Below are positions 1-7,013 of a stretch of 27,036 nt of DNA, piece by piece (positions within the stretch are counted from its first letter, which is position 1; each line of letters starts with the position of its first letter). Source of the stretch: Caldithrix sp964468415 (GTDB lineage Bacteria; Calditrichota; Calditrichia; Calditrichales; Calditrichaceae). The notes under the pieces are model-generated. The model saw only the letters and a list, made by a program, of their open reading frames with translations. It was not told the origin of the DNA and ran no database searches. The stretch covers positions 1-27,036 of the forward strand of contig CAYXUS010000055.1 of NCBI GenBank assembly GCA_964468415.1, read 5' to 3'. A program made the position numbers and the translations under genes.

Positions 1-132
1 TGGGGGAACTTGCTCCGTCACGGAAGTGATCCCTTTGGGCCAGGAGTCCCTTCGGGAGAACTGGCTCCATAGGAGCCCCTTTGGGGGAACTTGGAACTTG
101 GAACTGGCTCCACAGGAGCCCCTTTGGGGGGG
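1..132. repeat. Tandem hairpin-forming intergenic repeats
   Basis: A degenerate unit, AGGAGYCCCTTYGGGRGAACT, recurs at about 42-62, 72-92 and 115-131, and its tail is also visible at the window start (TGGGGGAACTTG, 1-12). A block at 63-87 and a block at 106-130 match at 24 of 25 bases. Each contains two adjacent small stems: GGCTCC-AYA-GGAGCC (63-77 and 106-120) and CCCC-TTT-GGGG. The oldest-looking copy keeps the same design with different bases (TCCG-TCA-CGGA at 14-24, TCCC-TTC-GGGA at 47-57), so the pairing seems better conserved than the sequence. Between copies GGAACTT is repeated three times (87-105). No protein is supported here. The array probably extends left of the window. Confidence 0.8.
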
Positions 133-145
133 CTGCCCTTGATAT

Positions 146-219
146 GTCCCGTAGCAGGTGGGTTTTGATGCGCAGTGGTGCTCGAGGCGATGGGCCTGCT
201 CGGCGACCGGGGATGGGAC
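146..219. other. GC-rich non-coding stretch with nested inverted repeats
   Basis: This stretch lies between the hairpin repeats and the octamer array upstream of cimA. GTCCC (146-150) can pair with GGGAC (215-219), and AGCAGG (153-158) with CCTGCT (195-200), which gives a nested fold. It is clearly GC-richer than the flanking coding DNA. It could be a leader RNA of cimA, a remnant of a mobile element, or unconstrained DNA. I recognise no riboswitch or T-box consensus in it. Confidence 0.3.
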
Positions 220-220
220 C

Positions 221-276
221 CATTCAACCATTCAACTACTCAACTATTCAACGATTCAACCATTAAACCATTAATC
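221..276 (+). repeat. Seven-unit 8-bp tandem repeat (CATTCAAC)
   Basis: Seven consecutive octamers fill 56 bases without a gap: CATTCAAC, CATTCAAC, TACTCAAC, TATTCAAC, GATTCAAC, CATTAAAC and CATTAATC. The array ends at the AGGA (277-280) that serves as the ribosome binding site of cimA (start at 288). The units drift towards the 3' end. The position suggests that unit number could affect transcription or translation of cimA, but this is inference. Confidence 0.9.
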
Positions 277-287
277 AGGAAAAAGCC

Positions 288-1886
288 ATGGAACAATCGG
301 CAAAAATAGAACTCTTCGACACCACGCTGCGGGACGGCTCGCAGGGAGAAGGAGTGAATCTTTCCATTCACGACAAGCTGCTCATTACCGAAAAACTGGA
401 CGAGTTTGGTATTGACATTATCGAAGGTGGCTGGCCGGGCAGTAATCCCAAAGACGAGGCCTATTTTAGCGAGGTAAAAAAGCTGTCCTTGAAACACGCT
501 AAAATTTGTGCTTTCGGTTCTACTGCCCGCTACCCGGACAAGGTGCGCGAAGATGCCAATCTGAACAAATTGTTGGCTTCCGAAACCGAGGTGATTTCCA
601 TTTTCGGTAAAACATGGCGGTTTCATTCCAGTGTTACCCTTGGATTGAGCGACGAAGAAAATGAACGTTTGATCTTCGAATCGGTCCGTTTTCTTAAAGA
701 GCACGGGCGTCGGGTAGTATTCGATGCCGAGCATTTTTTTGACGGTTTTAAAGACAATCCGGAATTTGCAGTGCGCATGCTGCAAGCCGCCGAACAGGGC
801 GGAGCCGATGTGCTGGTTTTGGCCGATACCAACGGCGGCAGTTTGCCGCATGAAATTTACGAGATTTTTCAGCAGGTAAAAACGCGTGTGCACAAACCTT
901 TGGGCATCCACGCGCACAACGATAGCGATACGGCTGTGGCCAACACCATCGAGGCGGTACGGGCCGGGGCCGTTCATGTTCAGGGCACGGTTAACGGCAT
1001 TGGTGAACGCTGCGGCAATGCTAATTTGTGCAGCATCATTCCCAATTTAATTTTAAAGCTAAAACGCCAAACCCGTCAACCCGTGCAATTGGAAAATTTG
1101 ACCAATCTTTCCCGTTTTGTGTACGAAGTGGCCAATCTTTCGCCCAATATTCGCGCGCCGTTTACGGGCAAGGCGGCTTTTACACACAAGGGTGGCATTC
1201 ATGTCAGTTCCGTGCTCAAAGACAGTCGCATGTACGAACACATTGCACCGGAAACAGTGGGCAACCGACGGCACGTTCTGGTTTCCGATTTGGCCGGTCA
1301 AAGCAACATTCGCTACAAGGCCAAAGAATTGGGAATCGACATTCCGGACAACCGTGCCTTTAGTCGGAAGTTCGTGCAGTACATCAAATCGCTGGAGTAT
1401 CAGGGATTTCAGTTCGACGGCGCCGAGGGATCGTTTGAACTGCTGTTGCATGCGGAATTGAACACCTACAGCCCGTTTTTTAAGATCACTTACGCCAAAA
1501 TCAATGTTTTGCTGGACGATCAGCAAACGGATTATTCGGAGGCGGTGCTTAAGGTGCAGGTGGGAGATGAAGTCGAGCACACGGCTTCGGACGGGGACGG
1601 GCCGGTCAATGCGCTGGATAATGCCTTGCGCAAGGCGCTGATTCGTTTTTACCCGGAAATCGCCGGAATTCGTCTGGTGGATTACAAGGTGCGTGTGCTC
1701 AGTGCCAACGACGGCACGGCGGCCCGGGTGCGGGTGCTGGTGGAAAGCAGCGACGGCGAGAGAACCTGGTCAACGGTGGGTGTTTCGCACAATATTATTA
1801 ATGCCAGCCTGCAGGCCCTGAGCGACAGTTTGAACTACAAGATTTTTCACTTGCGGAAGAATACGCCGCGTTCAATGCCGGTTTAA
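288..1886 (+). CDS. cimA: (R)-citramalate synthase
   Basis: The 532-residue protein belongs to the isopropylmalate/homocitrate/citramalate synthase family. This subtype condenses pyruvate with acetyl-CoA to give (R)-citramalate, the threonine-independent entry to isoleucine biosynthesis in the cytosol. The TIM-barrel half opens with FDTTLRDGSQ (residues 10-19; R15 and D16 are the catalytic and metal-site residues of the family). It carries the metal-binding HAHND at 208-212, followed by the conserved VNGIGERCGNANL segment. GEGVNLS near residue 21 and the long C-terminal regulatory (LeuA dimer-type) domain of about residues 390-520 fit citramalate synthase better than classical LeuA. The start follows AGGA with good spacing. 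No other branched-chain gene lies in the window. The short non-coding gap after it holds the convergent terminator. Feedback control by isoleucine is typical of the family and is inferred here. Confidence 0.93.
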   Translation: MEQSAKIELFDTTLRDGSQGEGVNLSIHDKLLITEKLDEFGIDIIEGGWPGSNPKDEAYFSEVKKLSLKHAKICAFGSTARYPDKVREDANLNKLLASETEVISIFGKTWRFHSSVTLGLSDEENERLIFESVRFLKEHGRRVVFDAEHFFDGFKDNPEFAVRMLQAAEQGGADVLVLADTNGGSLPHEIYEIFQQVKTRVHKPLGIHAHNDSDTAVANTIEAVRAGAVHVQGTVNGIGERCGNANLCSIIPNLILKLKRQTRQPVQLENLTNLSRFVYEVANLSPNIRAPFTGKAAFTHKGGIHVSSVLKDSRMYEHIAPETVGNRRHVLVSDLAGQSNIRYKAKELGIDIPDNRAFSRKFVQYIKSLEYQGFQFDGAEGSFELLLHAELNTYSPFFKITYAKINVLLDDQQTDYSEAVLKVQVGDEVEHTASDGDGPVNALDNALRKALIRFYPEIAGIRLVDYKVRVLSANDGTAARVRVLVESSDGERTWSTVGVSHNIINASLQALSDSLNYKIFHLRKNTPRSMPV

Positions 1887-1920
1887 CCGCCGACACGTGA
1901 TTTCGCAAGAAAATTGGTGC

Positions 1921-1948
1921 AAAAAAAAAGCCGTCCGAAGACGGCTTT
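1921..1948 (-). terminator. Intrinsic terminator of the minus-strand operon
   Basis: Perfect 9-bp arms AAAGCCGTC (1927-1935) and GACGGCTTT (1940-1948) enclose a CGAA loop. Read on the minus strand the stem is followed by nine T (the A-run 1921-1929), which is a textbook rho-independent terminator just past the HIT gene stop. On the plus strand only TTT follows, so it should terminate cimA transcripts less well. Confidence 0.9.
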
Positions 1949-1954
1949 GGTCGA

Positions 1955-2305
1955 TTAACCCGGAGGCCACATAAGTCGGCGTCCACTTAGCAAGTGAATG
2001 TGGACGTGAAAGATGCTTTGTCCGCTGTCTTTCCCCTCATTTACTACCAGCCGGAAGCCCTTTTCGGAAAGGCCCAGTTTGTGTGCCATTTTTTTGGCAG
2101 TTAAGAACATTTTGCACATTAAGTAGCTGTCTTCTTCGGTAAACTCGGAAATGTTTTTAATGTGCTTTTTGGGAACGATGAGAAGATGAACGGGAGCCTG
2201 GGGATTAATATCCCAGAAAACGGCCACATCGTCATCTTCGTATTCCATGCGGCTGGGTAGTTTTTTGGCAATTACCTGACAAAAGACACAATCTTCAATT
2301 GACAA
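1955..2305 (-). CDS. HIT-family nucleotide hydrolase (HINT-like)
   Basis: This 116-residue protein is a histidine-triad hydrolase, normally acting on nucleoside phosphoramidates or adenylated substrates in the cytosol. The active-site triad is HVHIHLL with H100, H102 and H104. C6 and C9 (CVFC) together with H48 and a triad histidine match the zinc site of the HINT/PKCI branch. Length is typical. Translation starts at TTG, because no in-frame ATG precedes the conserved N-terminus and a near-perfect AAGGAGGT lies a few bases upstream. It is the last gene of the minus-strand operon, 17 bases after rsmE and just before the terminator. The physiological substrate cannot be read from sequence. Confidence 0.93.
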   Translation of the reverse strand: MSIEDCVFCQVIAKKLPSRMEYEDDDVAVFWDINPQAPVHLLIVPKKHIKNISEFTEEDSYLMCKMFLTAKKMAHKLGLSEKGFRLVVNEGKDSGQSIFHVHIHLLSGRRLMWPPG

Positions 2306-2310
2306 TACCC

Positions 2311-2318
2311 ACCTCCTT
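2311..2318 (-). promoter_or_regulatory. Strong Shine-Dalgarno deciding a TTG start
   Basis: Read on the minus strand this is AAGGAGGT, a near-complete anti-16S complement. It lies five bases before the TTG at 2305-2303. It fixes the unusual start of the HIT gene and sits immediately after the rsmE stop codon. Confidence 0.85.
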
Positions 2319-2322
2319 TATG

Positions 2323-3033
2323 TTAATTAATCCATTGTTGTATGCCGGCAATCGAGGCGATGGCTGCGGTCTCGGCCCGCAGGCGATGTTTTCCCAACGA
2401 AAAACCGAGGTACCCATTTGATTTGAAACGTTCGATTTCTTCCCTGGTGAATCCGCCCTCGGGACCTACGGAAATCATAACACCCGTGGGCGCCTGCCAT
2501 CGGTTTTGTTCAAATAAATTCCTTAAAGTCGGATAGGTTGAATCGATGGCAATAAGTTTGAGTGTCTGGGAAGATGGTTGATGATCGAAAAACGCCTCGA
2601 GATTGGGATGCAGAAAAATTTTCGGGAAAAAATAGTGCAAGCTTTGTTTAAGTGCCTGCCGGACCACTTTTTGCAAGCGTGTAGTGTTGGCACTAAAATA
2701 GTTGGCGTAGTGGCTGCGAAAGAAATGAAAGGTTTGCACGCCCAATTCCGTTCCTTTTTCCAGAATAAAATCCATGCGATTTTGTTTGATAAATCCGCAA
2801 GCCAGAGCAATATTCGGCGGAGTTTCTTTTATTTCCTTGCGCAGAATTCGTACGCGCACCTGCGGAGATGTTTGTACGATTTCTCCCCAAAAAAGCGTTC
2901 CCTGTCCATCGGTTACGGTAAGGGCATCCCCTGCCGTTTTACGCAAGGTATTCACGACATGTTTGCGTTCAAAATCGTCGAGAATAAGTTCTGTTTCATG
3001 AACATTGTTCGGGCTTACGTAAAATAATTCCAT
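2323..3033 (-). CDS. rsmE: 16S rRNA (uracil-1498-N3)-methyltransferase RsmE
   Basis: The 236-residue protein is a SPOUT-class methyltransferase that methylates N3 of U1498 in 16S rRNA of the assembled 30S subunit using S-adenosylmethionine. An N-terminal PUA-like RNA-binding domain (about 1-70, with FERKHVVNTLRK) precedes the knotted catalytic domain. The SAM-binding knot shows VGPEGGFTREEI (G190 to F195) and LRAETAAI at 218-225, both hallmarks of RsmE. Length is normal. The ATG at 3033 matches the family N-terminus although no clear ribosome binding site precedes it, so it may depend on translation from the GSCFA gene 54 bases upstream. It is the third gene of the minus operon. The link to glycogen metabolism is probably positional only. 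Confidence 0.93.
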   Translation of the reverse strand: MELFYVSPNNVHETELILDDFERKHVVNTLRKTAGDALTVTDGQGTLFWGEIVQTSPQVRVRILRKEIKETPPNIALACGFIKQNRMDFILEKGTELGVQTFHFFRSHYANYFSANTTRLQKVVRQALKQSLHYFFPKIFLHPNLEAFFDHQPSSQTLKLIAIDSTYPTLRNLFEQNRWQAPTGVMISVGPEGGFTREEIERFKSNGYLGFSLGKHRLRAETAAIASIAGIQQWIN

Positions 3034-3087
3034 AATAGCAAAATATGATAAATTCGGTGCTTAAATGCAAACAATTCAATGAAAACT

Positions 3088-4104
3088 TTATGTGTTGGTT
3101 GAGGCGGAAGATGGGAAATAACTCTTTAACTGATTTTGCAGCCGGGTACGGAGGGGAGACAACGGCGCATAGGGAAATTGCTGTTCCAAATCTTCGATGA
3201 GCTGTAATGTTGTTTGAAGGAACTGACGGTGGCTCTCTGAACCCGGATGTTGCACCTTATGATTCAACGCAGCCCGTAACCGGGTAAAATATTTCAGGGC
3301 ACTGCGTGTTTCTTGGGTAAAGAACATTTGATCGAATTTTTCCCAGATGTATTGAATGGCCAGGGTGTTGGGGTGGGTGAGGTTGGCTTCGTAAAAACGG
3401 TAATCACGCAAATCGTCCATTAAAATTTCGTAAGAAGGGAAGTAAATTAATTCGGGTTCCGTTTTCTGTAATTCTTGGATGAGTAAATGCAGGGTGGCCT
3501 TGCTACGCTGGTTTTCTACCAGTCCGTCACGAATGTGCCGAATCGGGCTGACGCTAAGAATGATTTTTAATGCGGGATTGAAATCGTGTAATTTTTTCCA
3601 GAGAGTCCTAAAAGGCGCAGCCAGATTGTCCACTGACAGGAGTTCCCGACGGAATTCTTTTTCGGGTAGTTTGTGGCAATTGGCGACCGGTTTGTCTTCG
3701 GGCAGGTGAAAGTACACAAATGCAGTACCAAAAGTAAGAAGCAGCCAATCGGCTTTTTGCAAAAAATTGTGTGCGTTGAGAATGGCTTTATTCATTTGCG
3801 AAAGTGCTTGTGTTTTGTCCGGATGGGAGAGAACACTGTGATGGCTAAAACTGTGCCAGAGCCCTTGATGAAAGAACAAATCCTCCGGTTGCAGTTCTTG
3901 TTTATCAATTATTTGGGAAAGTGCCCGGGCAATGGAAAGCGGATTGTACAACACCCCAAATGGGTTTACCTGCACGGCAAAAAAATGCTCCCGGAGCAAT
4001 TCTCCGATATTTTGTGCAAAACACGAGCCGATTGCAAGGATACGGTGCTCGTGGCGAATGGAACGGGGCGATGGTTCTATTTTTATTTCGGTACGGAATT
4101 TCAT
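3088..4104 (-). CDS. GSCFA-domain protein
   Basis: The 338-residue protein carries the eponymous GSCFA motif at residues 26-30 in the context ILAIGSCFAQNIGELL, followed by the family segments NPFGVLYNP and a WLLLTFGTAFVY strand. GSCFA proteins resemble SGNH/GDSL hydrolases: the Ser of GSCF corresponds to the nucleophile position, and a late LTHPN segment could supply the His. The substrate is unknown. The start at 4104 (MKFRTEIK) is chosen because AAGGAAG precedes it at good spacing, whereas the frame open further upstream runs into glgX. It lies 16 bases after glgX. No signal peptide is visible, so it is probably cytosolic. The C-terminal 90 residues are helical and less recognisable. Confidence 0.88.
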   Translation of the reverse strand: MKFRTEIKIEPSPRSIRHEHRILAIGSCFAQNIGELLREHFFAVQVNPFGVLYNPLSIARALSQIIDKQELQPEDLFFHQGLWHSFSHHSVLSHPDKTQALSQMNKAILNAHNFLQKADWLLLTFGTAFVYFHLPEDKPVANCHKLPEKEFRRELLSVDNLAAPFRTLWKKLHDFNPALKIILSVSPIRHIRDGLVENQRSKATLHLLIQELQKTEPELIYFPSYEILMDDLRDYRFYEANLTHPNTLAIQYIWEKFDQMFFTQETRSALKYFTRLRAALNHKVQHPGSESHRQFLQTTLQLIEDLEQQFPYAPLSPLRTRLQNQLKSYFPSSASTNT

Positions 4105-4120
4105 GGGGCGCTTCCTTAAA

Positions 4121-6268
4121 TTAATGCCTGGGGCTTTTGTTTTTCGGGCGATCGGATACCAGAACGACGACCGAATAGGGCCCAACGTGATAGGCGGTTT
4201 GTTCTTTTACAATGGGCCTGTGTGCGGACTGGTAAATTTCGTTCGGTGGTTCCCGGAACGTGTCGATGAACAGATGCCATTTCGTGCCGTAGTTGGGTGG
4301 GGGAAGTTGAAAAATTTGTTCTTCACCGGCTGAATTGAACATTAGATAGATGTCCGGGTCAGCGGTTTTGGGAAAAGTCGAGTAGAGCAGTCCCAGATAT
4401 TTTGCGCTTTCTGACCAGTCGGGTTTTCCGATTTGCAGACCGTGCCAGGTCATTTCCGGGATGCCGTTGAAGACTTCTACCTGAAATTTGGTGCGATGAA
4501 ACGTGCGATGCGATTGACGAAAATGGATGAGCAGACGCACGAAGCGCAGGAGATCGGTGTTTTGTTCGGCGAGTTGCCAATTTATCCAACTAATTTCGTT
4601 GTCTTGACAATAAGCGTTGTTGTTCCCATTTTGGGTTCGGCCGAACTCGTCGCCGGCCAGAAGCATGGGCACTCCCTGAGAAAGGAGGAGAATGGTCAAA
4701 TAATTGCGGCGCAATCGGTTGCGTAAACGAAGGATTTCCGGATCGGAAGTAGGGCCTTCGACACCGCAATTCCAGCTAAAATTTACGTCGGAACCGTCGC
4801 GGTTGTTTTCTCCGTTTTCCCAGTTGTGTTTCTGGTTGTAAGAGACCAGGTCAAGCAAGGTGAAGCCATCGTGACAGGTGATGAAATTAACACTGTGGTA
4901 GGGCTCGCGTCCGTCGTCTTGATACAAATCGGAGCTGCCAGCCAGCCGGCTGGCCAAGGCGGACACCATGCCCTCATCGCCGCGCACAAAGCGGCGCACA
5001 TCATCGCGGAATTTTCCGTTCCACTCCATCCAGCGCTTAAAGTGGGGGAAATCTCCCACCTGATACAGGCCGGCGGCATCCCAGGCTTCGGCAATGAGCT
5101 TGGTATGTGCCAGAATGGGATCGGCGGCGATATGTTCGATTAGCGGAGGATTGGCCAATACTTCGCCATGCCTGCCACGCCCTAAAATAGAAGCCAGATC
5201 AAACCGAAAACCGTCCACGTGCATTTCGGTTACCCAATAACGGAGGCTGTCCATGATCATATCGCGAACGACGGGGTGATTGCAATTCAAGGTGTTGCCG
5301 CATCCGGAATAGTTTAAATATTTGCCGGTTTCGGGATCGATGAGGTAAAATACATGTTTATCCAAACCTTTAAAGTGATAGATCGGTCCGGTTTCATCTC
5401 CTTCACCTGTGTGATTGAAGACCATGTCTAAAATGACTTCTATTCCGGCTTCATGAAATTTTTTGACCATGGTTTTAAATTCGTGGACAATGTGGTATTC
5501 GTTTTTTGTGTGGGCGTAGGCTGCTTTGGGGGCAAAAAAGCTGATAGGATCGTATCCCCAGAAATTTAACAGGGGCTCTCCCGTTTTTGGATTTTTACGA
5601 TCGAGCCCGGTTTCATCAAAATCGGTAATGGGCATTAGTTCAACAGCGGTGATGCCTAATGATTTTAAATAGGGGATTTTTTCGGTTAATCCCAGGAATG
5701 TGCCCCGTGCATTGGTTTGAGAGCTCGGGTGGATGGTGTAGCCCCGTACGTGGAGTTCGTAAATGATGGTATCTTCCAGCGGGATGTTGAGGGGACGATC
5801 GGTTCCCCAGTCGAAACGGTTATCGATGATGGCGGAGGTGCGAAATGTGTGTACTTTACCATCGCGTTCAATTTTAAAGGGCTTGCCCCATTCGTTTCCG
5901 CCACAGGTTGTGCGTGCGTAAGGGTCTAATAAAACAATGCGTTCGTCCACAGGATTGAATTCTTGCTCGCCGCGCACACGGAAGCCGTATTTAATACCGT
6001 GATCCAGACCTTTGACAAAGATATGCCAGACGTGTCCGGTTCGGTTAAAACTGGGATCAAGGGGGAATTCGACGATGGGATCGGTAGCGCATTCGGAGAA
6101 TAAGGCTAAGGCTACCATCTGCGCGTGCGGGGAGTACACGGCAAAGTTGATGCCACCACGCATTAAGGTGGCTCCAAAAGGGCTGGGCAGACCACGGTCA
6201 ATTTCGAAATTGGGATGAATGAGGGAGAGGATGTCTTGCTTGGTGTTCGCGTCGGTTTTGGAATTCAT
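4121..6268 (-). CDS. glgX: Glycogen debranching enzyme (GlgX/isoamylase type)
   Basis: The 715-residue GH13 enzyme should hydrolyse alpha-1,6 branch points of glycogen or limit dextrins in the cytosol. An N-terminal CBM48-like domain (RGLPSPFGATLMRGGINFAVYSP region, about 25-120) precedes the TIM barrel. Visible GH13 landmarks are ELHVRGYT, MVFNHTGEG, the nucleophile in GFRFDLAS (D357), the acid/base in AEAWDAAG (E394) and the transition-state residue in TCHDGF (D467). The triad is therefore complete. WGYDPISFFAPKAAY is typical of the GlgX/TreX group. The ATG follows AGGA. It is the first gene of the minus operon; the divergent region upstream contains twin hairpins. No glycogen synthase or phosphorylase is nearby. 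Isoamylase and TreX are the close alternatives. Confidence 0.93.
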   Translation of the reverse strand: MNSKTDANTKQDILSLIHPNFEIDRGLPSPFGATLMRGGINFAVYSPHAQMVALALFSECATDPIVEFPLDPSFNRTGHVWHIFVKGLDHGIKYGFRVRGEQEFNPVDERIVLLDPYARTTCGGNEWGKPFKIERDGKVHTFRTSAIIDNRFDWGTDRPLNIPLEDTIIYELHVRGYTIHPSSQTNARGTFLGLTEKIPYLKSLGITAVELMPITDFDETGLDRKNPKTGEPLLNFWGYDPISFFAPKAAYAHTKNEYHIVHEFKTMVKKFHEAGIEVILDMVFNHTGEGDETGPIYHFKGLDKHVFYLIDPETGKYLNYSGCGNTLNCNHPVVRDMIMDSLRYWVTEMHVDGFRFDLASILGRGRHGEVLANPPLIEHIAADPILAHTKLIAEAWDAAGLYQVGDFPHFKRWMEWNGKFRDDVRRFVRGDEGMVSALASRLAGSSDLYQDDGREPYHSVNFITCHDGFTLLDLVSYNQKHNWENGENNRDGSDVNFSWNCGVEGPTSDPEILRLRNRLRRNYLTILLLSQGVPMLLAGDEFGRTQNGNNNAYCQDNEISWINWQLAEQNTDLLRFVRLLIHFRQSHRTFHRTKFQVEVFNGIPEMTWHGLQIGKPDWSESAKYLGLLYSTFPKTADPDIYLMFNSAGEEQIFQLPPPNYGTKWHLFIDTFREPPNEIYQSAHRPIVKEQTAYHVGPYSVVVLVSDRPKNKSPRH

Positions 6269-6346
6269 GAAAGTTCCTGTCCGGTGTTTTTATGTGATGG
6301 AAAATTTACGCGAAAAATAGGGGAAGGCAAAATTAAAAATGAGGGG

Positions 6347-6406
6347 GCGGACTGATTGCTATCAGTCCGCACGGTGCTGCGCCGGATTGATAGCAATCAA
6401 TCCGGC
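6347..6406. repeat. Twin perfect hairpins with complementary loops
   Basis: Hairpin 1 has 10-bp arms GCGGACTGAT (6347-6356) and ATCAGTCCGC (6361-6370) around a TGCT loop. Hairpin 2 has 11-bp arms GCCGGATTGAT (6381-6391) and ATCAATCCGGC (6396-6406) around AGCA. The reverse complement of hairpin 2 is nearly the same sequence as hairpin 1 (shared core GGAYTGATTGCTATCARTCC), so the element is an inverted pair of one palindrome separated by ten bases. It lies between divergent genes, where no terminator is needed. That favours a REP/BIME-like repeat or an operator/leader structure. Confidence 0.85.
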
Positions 6407-6476
6407 CCGGAATGCATTTGCTTTGTCCGGTTTTCTGCAGCAAATTACACATTGTATTAGCAATCAGGAGAGCCCT

Positions 6477-6866
6477 ATGGCGCAAATCGTTCTGGATAAC
6501 CAGGAGCTTGTCAACATTCTTCGTCGGTATTTGCCCCCGATGAAATATTTAACTACCATTGAGGCTGCGGGGAGGGACATTCGGTTTACCTTTAAAGTTT
6601 CTCCGGCTTTACCTTCAACGCATCTCGTCCTAAAGTTCGCCGGATACCATGCCCCTGATCTTCACTACCAATTAAAGTCCGGCCCAATGCTTCGTCTGCT
6701 TATTGATGCTTTCAAAAACCGAATGCCAGCTGGCATTCGGTTAACCGATGACATCCTTAAAATAGATATCCGCCATTTAATTGCCAAAAAAACAAATGAT
6801 TGGCAGATTACCGAAATTTTGCAGGCCAATGACGGACGCTATCTGATTGAAGTCGAAATTGTGTGA
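6477..6866 (+). CDS. Unrecognised 129-residue protein
   Basis: I do not recognise this family. The ATG at 6477 follows AGGAG (6466-6470) at good spacing; the frame is open further upstream but there it runs through the twin hairpins, so the short start is preferred. The protein has no signal peptide, membrane segment or cysteine. Its segments alternate between likely strands (IRFTFKV, HLVLKFAGY, RYLIEVEIV) and helices (LRLLIDAFKNR), which suggests a small globular alpha/beta cytosolic protein. A 26-bp perfect palindrome lies inside it and encodes NRMPAGIR. It stands alone between the divergent glgX operon and the envelope cluster, and a stem with a T-rich end follows it. Confidence 0.7.
   Translation: MAQIVLDNQELVNILRRYLPPMKYLTTIEAAGRDIRFTFKVSPALPSTHLVLKFAGYHAPDLHYQLKSGPMLRLLIDAFKNRMPAGIRLTDDILKIDIRHLIAKKTNDWQITEILQANDGRYLIEVEIV
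6717..6742. repeat. 26-bp perfect palindrome inside a coding region
   Basis: AACCGAATGCCAG is followed directly by its own reverse complement CTGGCATTCGGTT with no loop. It overlaps a second, 10-bp palindrome (CGGTTAACCG, 6738-6747). The half-site CTGGCATTCGG appears again at 8531-8541, just before the moxR ribosome binding site. A loopless palindrome suggests a dimeric protein-binding site or an inserted palindromic element rather than an RNA hairpin. Confidence 0.85.
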
Positions 6867-6914
6867 TTTTTGACTGAACTTTTTTCATCCGTTTCCGTTA
6901 AACTAAAATTCCAA

Positions 6915-6950
6915 AAAAGAACAAATTTGATTTAAATTCTATGTTCTTTT
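6915..6950 (+). terminator. Possible terminator after the small orphan gene
   Basis: Perfect 8-bp arms AAAAGAAC (6915-6922) and GTTCTTTT (6943-6950) enclose a 20-base AT-rich loop, 48 bases past the stop codon. The stem is AT-rich and the T-tract is part of its arm, so termination would be weak. It overlaps the candidate promoter of the next gene. Confidence 0.4.
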
Positions 6951-6955
6951 AAATT
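6927..6955 (+). promoter_or_regulatory. Candidate promoter of the envelope cluster
   Basis: TTGATT (6927-6932) and TAAATT (6950-6955) are separated by 17 bases, in the most AT-rich stretch of the window, about 60 bases before the first gene of the cluster. The match to the sigma-70 consensus is partial. The AT-richness alone makes chance matches likely. Confidence 0.3.
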
Positions 6956-7013
6956 AAAAATTTATTGAAATATTTTGGATATTTTGGGATTAATTTTGGA
7001 GGAGAAGGTGGCT

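Noticed and set aside
1..276. Repeats considered as a CRISPR array
   Set aside because: There are no unique spacers of constant length. One part is a degenerate tandem hairpin family and the other a gapless octamer array, and no cas gene is present.
146..280. T-box or other known amino-acid riboswitch upstream of cimA
   Set aside because: No convincing T-box antiterminator consensus and no terminator with a T-tract before cimA could be found.
240..977. A 245-codon open frame on the minus strand opposite cimA
   Set aside because: It lies almost wholly antisense to a clear citramalate synthase, has no recognisable domain, and its residues follow from the complementary codons of cimA.
6339..6476. 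An N-terminal 46-residue extension of the orphan protein
   Set aside because: It would translate through the twin hairpins and lacks a ribosome binding site, whereas the ATG at 6477 has AGGAG at normal spacing.
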